From JAVBNC01 sp031551765 (GTDB lineage Bacteria; Desulfobacterota; Desulfovibrionia; Desulfovibrionales; Desulfovibrionaceae): a stretch of DNA of 55,651 bases. A program made the position numbers and the translations under genes. Below, piece by piece: positions 49,616 to 55,651 of the stretch; within the stretch, counting starts at the first letter, position 1, and every line of letters starts with the position of its first letter. The stretch spans positions 1 to 55,651 of the forward strand of contig JAVBNC010000054.1 of NCBI GenBank assembly GCA_031551765.1, in the 5' to 3' direction. Below the pieces are notes generated by a model. It was not told the DNA's origin and searched no databases. It saw only the letters and a program-made list of their open reading frames with translations.

Positions 49616-50545
49616 ATGGCGGGGACGAAGCGGATTGGCGTGACAGCGCAAGACCGAGAGACCGAAGGGCGTTCCGGCGTCATGGCGGCGGCCGCCGCTT
49701 TCGCCATCTGGGGGCTGATGCCCCTGTACTGGAAGCTGCTGGGCAACGTGCCCGCGCTGGAGATTATCTGCCACCGGGGGCTGTGGTCCTTCATCTTTCT
49801 GCTGCCCTTTGTTTTTCTGACGGGCAGAATGACGGAAGTGCGCGCCGCTCTGAACCCGCGCGTCCTGATGCTTCTGACGTGCAGCACGGCAGCCCTGGCC
49901 GTGAACTGGTTCGTGTTCATCTGGGCGGTGAACGCGGGGCAGGTGCTGGAAACGAGCCTGGGCAATTTCATCAACCCCTTGTGCAACATGGTGTTCGGCG
50001 CGTTGTTTTTCCGCGACCGGCTCCGCCCCGTGCAGATGCTGGCCGTGGCCCTGGCCGTCATTGGGGTGAGCGTGCGCGTCTTTTCGCTGGGCTACGTGCC
50101 CTGGGTGGCCCTGGGCCTTGCGGGCAGCTTTTCCATTTACGGCGTGCTGCGCAAAATCGTGACCGTGGAAGCAGTGCCCGGCCTGTTCGTGGAAACGGCG
50201 CTCTTTCTGCCTGTGGCCACGGGCCTGATGGCCTGGTTCGCCGGGCAGGGGGAACTGGTGTTCACCAGCGCGGGCACGGGCACCATGCTGCTGCTTATCG
50301 GCGCGGGCGTGGGCACTTCCGTGCCCATGGCGCTTTTTGCGTACGGCGCGCGCCACATCACCATGACCACCCTGGGGCTGCTGCACTACGTGGTTCCGAC
50401 TTGTTCGTTTCTGCTCGGAATTTTCGTTTTCCGTGAATCGTTCACGCTCTCCCACCTGCTGACCTTCGCCTGCATCTGGGCGGCCCTGGCCGTCTACACT
50501 GTGGACGGCTTGTGGGCCTTACGGAAGGCCCACAAGCGAAAATGA
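49616..50545 (+). CDS. rarD: RarD-type EamA-family transporter
   Basis: A 309-residue membrane protein with about ten segments of the drug/metabolite transporter superfamily and RarD landmarks (AFAIWGLMPLYWKLLG near the start, ICHRGLWSFIF, NWFVFIWAVNAGQVLE, GNFINPLCNMVFG). RarD proteins are annotated as chloramphenicol-sensitive exporters, but their natural substrate is unknown. AAGGAA precedes the ATG. Its last codons contain a 13-bp perfect hairpin (GCTTGTGGGCCTT and complement). It is divergent from glpAB. Confidence 0.88.
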   Translation: MAGTKRIGVTAQDRETEGRSGVMAAAAAFAIWGLMPLYWKLLGNVPALEIICHRGLWSFIFLLPFVFLTGRMTEVRAALNPRVLMLLTCSTAALAVNWFVFIWAVNAGQVLETSLGNFINPLCNMVFGALFFRDRLRPVQMLAVALAVIGVSVRVFSLGYVPWVALGLAGSFSIYGVLRKIVTVEAVPGLFVETALFLPVATGLMAWFAGQGELVFTSAGTGTMLLLIGAGVGTSVPMALFAYGARHITMTTLGLLHYVVPTCSFLLGIFVFRESFTLSHLLTFACIWAALAVYTVDGLWALRKAHKRK

Positions 50546-50801
50546 CGGGATGCCTTGCCACCGTCCCGCATGGCTAAACCTAAAAGCAGTGTATCCGCGT
50601 GCGGGCGCGCTGTCAAAAAAATTTTCCTTTCCGAAAATTACGGCTTGCGTTTTGCTTTTTTTCGCGCCAATATTCCTGGTGCAACAGGCGGAATAATCAG
50701 GTAGACTGCCCTTGCGGCGGTTTAGGGTTTGCCGCCCGACGTCCTTTTACGGAACAGCCCCCACGGGTATGCCGGAATAAACGCTCCTACCGCGAGGTGC
50801 A

Positions 50802-52649
50802 ATGGTGAAGACGAATCTTACGGACAAGAAAACCATCCACAAGAAGCTTATCGCCTGGGTCAACGAAATCGCCGCCCTGTGCCAGCCGGACGCTGTGCAC
50901 TGGTGCGACGGGTCCGAGAGGGAAAAGAACAGCCTGAACGACTTGCTGGTCAAAAACGGCACCTTTATCCCGCTGAACCCCAAAAAGCGGCCGGGCAGCT
51001 TCCTTGCCCGTTCCAACCCGGCGGACGTGGCGCGCATGGAGCACCGCACCTTTATCTGCTCCAAGAAAGAAATGGACGCCGGCCCCAACAACAACTGGGC
51101 CGACCCCAAGGACATGCGCAAAAAGCTGGACGGGTTGTTCAAAGGCTGCATGAAGGGCCGCACCATGTACGTGGTGCCCTACAGCATGGGCCCCGTGGGT
51201 TCGGATATCGCCAAGATCGGCATTGAAATCACCGACTCGCCCTATGTGGTGGTCAGTCTGCGCATTACCGCCCGCATCGGCCAGAAAGTGCTGAACGTGC
51301 TGGGCAAGGACGGCGAGTTCGTGCCCTGCGTGCATTCCGTGGGCGTGCCGCTGAAAGCCGGTGAAAAAGACGTCACTTGGCCCTGCAAGCCGGAAGACAT
51401 CCACATCGTCCACTACCCGGAAACCCGCGAAATCTGGTCTTTCGGCAGCGGCTACGGCGGCAACGCGCTGCTGGGCAAGAAGTGCCTGGCCCTGCGCATC
51501 GCCTCCGTCATGGCCCGGGACGAAGGCTGGCTGGCGGAACACATGCTCATCGTGGGCATTGAAAGCCCCGAAGGCGAAAAAACTTACGTGTCCGCCGCCT
51601 TCCCCAGCGCCTGCGGCAAGACCAACCTGGCCATGCTCATCCCGCCCAAGGGCTTCAAGGGCTGGAAAATTTACACCGTGGGCGACGACATCGCCTGGAT
51701 CAAGCCGGGCAAGGACGGCCGCCTGTACGCCATCAACGCGGAAGCGGGCTTTTTCGGCGTGGCCCCCGGCACTTCCGACAAGACCAACAAGAACGCCCTG
51801 GCTTCCTGCCGGGCCAACACCATTTTCACCAACGTGGCCATGACGGACGACGGCGACGTGTGGTGGGAAGGCATGACCAAGGAAGCCCCCAAGCACCTCA
51901 TCGACTGGAAGGGCCAGGACTGGACCCCGGGCTGCGGCCGCGACGCCGCGCACCCCAACTCCCGTTTCACCGCCCCGGCCAGCCAGTGCCCCAGCATTGA
52001 CCCGGATTGGGAAAACCCCAAGGGCGTGCCCATCAGCGCTTTCATTTTCGGCGGCCGCCTGAGCAAGAACGCGCCGCTGGTCTATGAAGCCTTTAACTGG
52101 ACCCACGGCGTGTACATGGGAGTGACGGCCGGTTCGGAAAAAACCGCCGCCGCCGAAGGCCAGGCCGATATCCGTTACGACCCCATGGCCATGCTGCCGT
52201 TCTGCGGCTATAACATGGGCGATTACTTCGCGCATTGGCTGAAAATGGGCCGCGTCACGCCCAAGCCGCCGCGCATTTTCAAGGTCAACTGGTTCCGCAA
52301 GGACGAAAAGGGGCGTTTCATCTGGCCCGGCTTCGGCGACAACCTGCGGGTGCTGAAATGGATCGTGGACCGCGTGCGCGGCCGCGTGCAAGCCGTGGAA
52401 AGCCCCATGGGCCTGATGCCCTACTATGAGGACATCCACTGGACGGGCCTTAAGTTCACGCGCGAGGAGTTTGACGGCGTTTCCGCCATCAACCGCGACG
52501 CGGGCCTGAAAGAAGCCGAAGGCCAGAAAGTCTTTCTGGAGCAGTTCGCCAAAATCGGCAGGCTGCCGGAAGAGCTGACGCACGAGCAGCGCCTGCTGGC
52601 CATGCGCATGGAACGCTCGGAAAAGGTTTGGAAGCTGCCCAAGAAATAG
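50802..52649 (+). CDS. pckG: GTP-dependent phosphoenolpyruvate carboxykinase
   Basis: A 615-residue, full-length GTP-type PEPCK. The kinase loop is AAFPSACGKTNLAML with the reactive Cys, and the metal/substrate regions YGGNALLGKKCLALR and WKIYTVGDDIAWIKPG are present; GRLSKNAPLVYEAFNW marks the C-terminal nucleotide region. It converts oxaloacetate and GTP to PEP and CO2 in gluconeogenesis, a step needed for growth on C3/C4 acids. GAGG lies six bases before the ATG. A 256-base upstream region separates it from rarD and a strong terminator follows. Confidence 0.96.
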   Translation: MVKTNLTDKKTIHKKLIAWVNEIAALCQPDAVHWCDGSEREKNSLNDLLVKNGTFIPLNPKKRPGSFLARSNPADVARMEHRTFICSKKEMDAGPNNNWADPKDMRKKLDGLFKGCMKGRTMYVVPYSMGPVGSDIAKIGIEITDSPYVVVSLRITARIGQKVLNVLGKDGEFVPCVHSVGVPLKAGEKDVTWPCKPEDIHIVHYPETREIWSFGSGYGGNALLGKKCLALRIASVMARDEGWLAEHMLIVGIESPEGEKTYVSAAFPSACGKTNLAMLIPPKGFKGWKIYTVGDDIAWIKPGKDGRLYAINAEAGFFGVAPGTSDKTNKNALASCRANTIFTNVAMTDDGDVWWEGMTKEAPKHLIDWKGQDWTPGCGRDAAHPNSRFTAPASQCPSIDPDWENPKGVPISAFIFGGRLSKNAPLVYEAFNWTHGVYMGVTAGSEKTAAAEGQADIRYDPMAMLPFCGYNMGDYFAHWLKMGRVTPKPPRIFKVNWFRKDEKGRFIWPGFGDNLRVLKWIVDRVRGRVQAVESPMGLMPYYEDIHWTGLKFTREEFDGVSAINRDAGLKEAEGQKVFLEQFAKIGRLPEELTHEQRLLAMRMERSEKVWKLPKK

Positions 52650-52662
52650 GGCGTCTGTCTGT

Positions 52663-52712
52663 AAAATGCGGAATACCCCGGCGTCAGGTGATGCCGGGGT
52701 ATTTCGCATTTT
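52663..52712 (+). terminator. Intrinsic terminator of pckG
   Basis: AAATGCGGAATACCCCGGC pairs with its complement over 19 positions with one G-U type mismatch, loop of ten bases, T residues at the end of the stem (GCATTTTC). Runs of A before the stem make it usable on the minus strand too. Confidence 0.85.
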
Positions 52713-52812
52713 CACAAAGAGAGCGAAGTGCCTTTGAAGCGTCCGCGCCGCAAGAGCATTTTTCCAGCGGAGCGTTTCAAGAAACATGCTTCAGGGACAA
52801 AAAACGCTTTTT

Positions 52813-52937
52813 AGAGCAGTTGAACATTGAAAATGTTCAACTGCTCTGCAAGGATTTGTCTTCAAATCCTTGCCGCGAGATTGGCGTAGGCTGGCTTTGC
52901 CCGCCGTTAAGCGACAATCTCAAAGCGAAACTGCTCT
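52813..52937. repeat. Compact cluster of three hairpins, probable repeat element
   Basis: First a 16-bp perfect inverted repeat (AGAGCAGTTGAACATT, loop GAA), then GCAAGGATTTG/CAAATCCTTGC, then GAGATTG/CAATCTC enclosing about 30 bases. The block starts AGAGCAGTT and ends AACTGCTCT, so its outer ends are also inverted repeats. Part of it (GCGAGATTGGCGTAGGC) recurs with few changes at 12757-12785. This fits a small non-coding mobile or repetitive element. Confidence 0.65.
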
Positions 52938-52947
52938 AGAAACAGCC

Positions 52948-53421
52948 CTAATACCGCCGCCCGTCGTACGCCAGGAAAAAGCGGCGTACCTTTTCGTCCG
53001 GCCAGCGCGCGCCGGGAACCAGGGGCGGGGTGCTTCCGTCCAGGGAAGCCCGGATGGCGCCGTCGTCAAAACCTATGGCGGCGGCGTCTTCATACGTGGT
53101 GCTGTAATAATAGGCGTCCAGCCGCGCCCAGTGGATGGCGGCCAGGCACATGGGACAGGGTTGGCCGGTGGCGTAGAGGGAATATCCGGCAAGGTGGGGG
53201 GATTGCAGCGCGGCGCAGGCCATGCGGATGGCGGCTATTTCCGCGTGGGCCGTAGGATCGCTGCTCGCCAGAACCTGATTGGCGGCCACAGCCGCGATTT
53301 CCTGCGAAGCCGTGGCAAAAACCGCCGCGCCAAAAGGGCCGCCGCGTCCCTGCCGAACGCTTTCCTCCGCCGCGCGCAGGGCCTGTGCTATAAGCGCGGC
53401 GTTTGGATCATATTGTATCAT
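52948..53421 (-). CDS. Zinc nucleoside/nucleobase deaminase (guanine-deaminase-like)
   Basis: A 157-residue member of the cytidine deaminase superfamily with the zinc motif HAEIAAIRMA (His ligand and catalytic Glu) and PCPMCLAAIHWAR (two Cys ligands). Length, the GGPFGAAVF strand and the C-terminal region resemble Bacillus-type guanine deaminase more than tRNA adenosine deaminase TadA, but the substrate is not certain. GGGGGG lies just before the ATG at 53421. It follows the glgB gene with a terminator in between. Confidence 0.82.
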   Translation of the reverse strand: MIQYDPNAALIAQALRAAEESVRQGRGGPFGAAVFATASQEIAAVAANQVLASSDPTAHAEIAAIRMACAALQSPHLAGYSLYATGQPCPMCLAAIHWARLDAYYYSTTYEDAAAIGFDDGAIRASLDGSTPPLVPGARWPDEKVRRFFLAYDGRRY

Positions 53422-53436
53422 ATTCCCCCCGTTAAG

Positions 53437-53506
53437 GTTTTTTGAGGAAGGGAGGAGGTCCGGAGGAGGGAAACCCCTTTACAAAAAAGGGGTTTCCTTC
53501 CTCCGG
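53437..53506 (-). terminator. Terminator-like repeat (family III) after glgB
   Basis: CCGGAGGAGGGAAACCCCTT and its complement form a 21-bp stem with one mismatch. The flank GTTTTTTGAGGAAGGG is shared with the element at 55585-55651 (GTTTTTTGAAAAAGGG), so this is a recurring terminator cassette. It separates glgB from the deaminase gene. Confidence 0.75.
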
Positions 53507-53539
53507 GTGTCACGTCACCGCGCGCATCGCCCGTGCGAC

Positions 53540-55450
53540 CTATTCCGGCATGAACGCCAACGCGGCCAAGGGCGGCAGGGTAATGGGCAGGGCGTGCCCG
53601 TGTTCGCGCCGCACGGCCTCTGTCACGCCGTAGTTGCCCACGTTGGAGCCGCCGTAAACTTCGCTGTCGGAATTGAAGGCCTCGCGCCATCCGCCGCCGT
53701 GGGGGCAGGGGACAAAGTAGCCTTCGCGCACCACGGGTGTGAAGCTGAAAACCCAGAGCACGGGTTTAGCGCCTTGCGCCTTGCGCAAAAAGGAGATGAC
53801 CGAGGAGGAATAGTCCGCGAAATCCAGCCAGGAAAAGCCGGTCCAGTCGTTGTCTTCCGCGTGCAAAGCCTTTTCCCGGCGCAGCAAGGCGTTCAGGTCG
53901 CGCACCGTGTTCTGGATGCCCTGGTGGGCGGGAAAGTCCAGCAGCATCCAGTCCAGTTCCTTGTCCTGGTTCCATTCGTTCCACTGGCCGAATTCGCTGC
54001 CCATGAACAAGAGCTTTTTGCCGGGGTGCGCCCACATATAACTATAGAACAGGCGCAGGTTGGCCTGCTGCTGCCAGACGTCACCGGGCATTTTAGCCAG
54101 CAGGGCTTTTTTGCCGTGCACCACTTCGTCGTGGGAGATGGGCAGGATGAAGTTTTCCGAAAAAGCGTAGATCATGGAAAAGGTGAGCTTGTTGTGGTGG
54201 TAGGCGCGGTGGATGGAGTTTTCCGCCATGTAGCCGAGCATGTCGTGCATCCAGCCCATGTTCCACTTGAAGGTGAAGCCAAGGCCCCCCGCGTACACCG
54301 GCCGGGAAACGCCGGGCCAGGCCGTGGATTCTTCCGCTATGGTCACCGCGCCGGGGTGCTGGCCGTGCACCACGGCGTTGAGTTCCCGCAACAGCGCTAT
54401 GGCGTCCAGGTTTTCCGTGCCGCCGTGCTCGTTGGGCCGCCATTCCCCTTCCTTGCGCGAGTAGTCCAGGTAGAGCATGGAGGCCACGGCGTCGATGCGC
54501 AGGCCGTCGATGTGGAATTCCTTGAGCCAGTAAAGCGCGTTGGAAAGCAGGAAGTTTTTCACCTCGTGGCGGCCATAGTTGAAAATGTAGGTGCCCCAGT
54601 CCGGGTGTTCGCCCAGGCGCGGGTCCATGTGCTCGTACAGGGCGGTGCCGTCAAAGCGGCCCAGGCCCCACTGGTCTTTGGGAAAGTGCGCGGGCACCCA
54701 GTCCAGGATCACGCCTATGCTTTCCTGGTGGCAGCGGTCCACAAAAGCTTTCAAATCCTCCGGCGTGCCGAAGCGGGAGGAAGGCGCGAAATAGTGCCCG
54801 GTCTGGTAGCCCCAGGACAGGTCCAGGGGGTGTTCGGCCAGCGGCATGAACTCGATGTGGGTAAAGCCCATGTCCTTGACGTAGGGAATGAGCGAATCCT
54901 TCAGCTCGTTCAGGCTGAGGTAGGGGTGCCCCCCGCCGTGACGCCGCCGCCAGGAACCGGCGTGCACTTCGTAAATGCTGACGGCCCGGTTGAGCGGCGG
55001 GCCGTTTTCCGCGCGCGCCTGCATCCAGGCCGCGTCGTTCCAGGCGTGGTTGTCCAGGTCCCAGGCCACGGCGGCCGTGCCGGGCCGCAGTTCCGCGAAC
55101 AGGGCCACGGGGTCCGTCTTGTAGACGATGGTCCCACCCGCCTGCTTGATGCCGTACTTATACAAATTCCCTTTGCGGATGCCCGGCACAAAAGCCGCCC
55201 AAATGCCGGAAACCCCCACCGGGTACAGGGGCAGTTCCCCCCAGCGCCAGTCGTTGTCTTCCGTAGCCAGGCACACTTCTTTCGCGTTGGGCGCCCAGAC
55301 GGCGAAACGGTAGCCCGCGACGCCGTCCCGTTCTTCCGGGTGCGCGCCGAGAATGCGGTAGAGGTCCCAGTGCTCGCCCTTGCCGAATAAATACAAATCA
55401 AAAGGTTCAATAAAAACAGGCAGTGTACGCGCCTGGTTAGTGCTGGTCAT
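53540..55450 (-). CDS. glgB: 1,4-alpha-glucan branching enzyme
   Basis: A 636-residue GH13 enzyme: N-terminal CBM48 domain (about 30-120, GYRFAVWAPNAKEVCLATED), catalytic barrel with VHAGSWRR, the nucleophile Asp in DGLRIDAVASMLYLD, the acid/base Glu in VTIAEESTAWPG and ISHDEVVHGK, then a C-terminal beta domain. It makes alpha-1,6 branches in glycogen. AGGAG precedes the ATG at 55450, which fixes the start; an upstream open extension is encoded by repeat copy E and is not genuine. It lacks the extra N-terminal domain of the long E. coli form. No other glg gene is in the window. Confidence 0.94.
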   Translation of the reverse strand: MTSTNQARTLPVFIEPFDLYLFGKGEHWDLYRILGAHPEERDGVAGYRFAVWAPNAKEVCLATEDNDWRWGELPLYPVGVSGIWAAFVPGIRKGNLYKYGIKQAGGTIVYKTDPVALFAELRPGTAAVAWDLDNHAWNDAAWMQARAENGPPLNRAVSIYEVHAGSWRRRHGGGHPYLSLNELKDSLIPYVKDMGFTHIEFMPLAEHPLDLSWGYQTGHYFAPSSRFGTPEDLKAFVDRCHQESIGVILDWVPAHFPKDQWGLGRFDGTALYEHMDPRLGEHPDWGTYIFNYGRHEVKNFLLSNALYWLKEFHIDGLRIDAVASMLYLDYSRKEGEWRPNEHGGTENLDAIALLRELNAVVHGQHPGAVTIAEESTAWPGVSRPVYAGGLGFTFKWNMGWMHDMLGYMAENSIHRAYHHNKLTFSMIYAFSENFILPISHDEVVHGKKALLAKMPGDVWQQQANLRLFYSYMWAHPGKKLLFMGSEFGQWNEWNQDKELDWMLLDFPAHQGIQNTVRDLNALLRREKALHAEDNDWTGFSWLDFADYSSSVISFLRKAQGAKPVLWVFSFTPVVREGYFVPCPHGGGWREAFNSDSEVYGGSNVGNYGVTEAVRREHGHALPITLPPLAALAFMPE

Positions 55451-55464
55451 AAAAGCTCCTGTTT

Positions 55465-55543
55465 TGTCGAAGCCATCCAAGAATACGAGCAGGGCGCTGC
55501 CCTGCACCCGCCAAGGGCTGTCGCCCCTGGACCCCTTTCAGGG
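55465..55543 (+). repeat. Dispersed repeat, family I, long copy E
   Basis: TGTCGAAGCCATCCAAGAAT, then ACGAGCAGGGCGCTGCCCTG, CACCCGCCAAGGGCTGTCGC, CCCTGGACCCCTTTCAGGG. It matches copy D almost completely. It lies 14 bases upstream of the glgB start, on the opposite orientation to the gene compared with copy D. Confidence 0.85.
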
Positions 55544-55584
55544 ATATGCGCAACGTTCGTTTATAGTTTTACCCACCCTAATAG

Positions 55585-55651
55585 AGTTTTTTGAAAAAGG
55601 GATGGGGGTTCGGGGGAAGGGAAAAAACTTTTTTGCAAAAAAGTTTTTTCC
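55585..55651. repeat. Terminator-like repeat (family III) at the right window edge
   Basis: GGAAAAAACTTTTTT pairs perfectly with AAAAAAGTTTTTTCC across a two-base loop, ending exactly at the window edge. The flank GTTTTTTGAAAAAGGG matches the element after glgB at 53437. It probably ends a gene lying beyond the edge. Confidence 0.7.

Noticed and set aside
1..55651. CRISPR array, prophage or intact insertion sequence
   Set aside because: No regularly spaced direct repeats, integrase, phage structural gene or transposase was found.

Overview
The window reads as chromosomal DNA of a high-GC anaerobic deltaproteobacterium, most likely a member of the Desulfovibrionaceae (Desulfovibrio/Bilophila type). 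This rests on the truncated Desulfovibrio-style trimeric porin at the left edge, the many 4Fe-4S oxidoreductases, two DcuC-type C4-dicarboxylate carriers, an anaerobic glycerol-3-phosphate dehydrogenase, GTP-dependent PEP carboxykinase, and above all a sodium-pump type, biotin-dependent malonate decarboxylase operon. No species is claimed. I see no rRNA, tRNA, CRISPR array or intact insertion sequence.

Layout. 1-4.6 kb: porin end, RpiR regulator divergent from a DcuC carrier, ferredoxin-nitroreductase and thiol peroxidase. 4.7-10.6 kb: an aldo/keto reductase, then a surface-glycan operon (GT2, YdjC deacetylase, GtrII-like glucosyltransferase, methyltransferase, GtrA). 10.7-19.4 kb: second DcuC carrier, wreck of an amino-acid ABC transporter, LysO-like exporter, Nudix hydrolase, a redox cluster (Tat aldo/keto reductase, membrane polyferredoxin, frameshifted flavodoxin) and a Fur-boxed pair of small proteins (DUF2325 and TPR). 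19.5-25.2 kb: MurJ, RlmD, SPFH/NfeD pair, TauE/SafE. 25.3-41 kb: a biotin/malonate island. It holds an ECF biotin transporter (BioM, BioY, divergent EcfT), the malonate operon in the order small membrane protein, madB, birA, madA, E, C, D, H, mdcG-like, F, L, M, an upstream HutP-family gene, an OadA-type carboxyltransferase without a biotin domain, and a second BioY. 41.4-55.6 kb: M20 peptidase, GT4 glycosyltransferase, extended PanD, GlpC, a fused GlpA-GlpB, RarD, PckG, a cytidine/guanine-deaminase-like enzyme and GlgB.

How it works together. MadL/MadM would import malonate. MadH and the MdcG-like protein charge the acyl carrier MadE, MadA swaps acetyl for malonyl, MadC/MadD pass the carboxyl group to biotin on MadF, and membrane MadB releases CO2 while pumping sodium. 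BirA and the BioY/ECF genes would supply and attach biotin.

The most interesting feature is regulatory. The malonate operon is preceded by a HutP-family gene, and a near-ideal intrinsic terminator lies in the long leader between hutP and the first mad gene. This is the same layout HutP uses in Bacillus for histidine catabolism, yet no hut gene is present here. Other points worth a second look are a five-copy dispersed palindromic repeat sitting at gene 3' ends, the GlpAB fusion, a PanD with extra tails, an M20 enzyme with Gln in place of a metal-ligand His, and several decayed genes.
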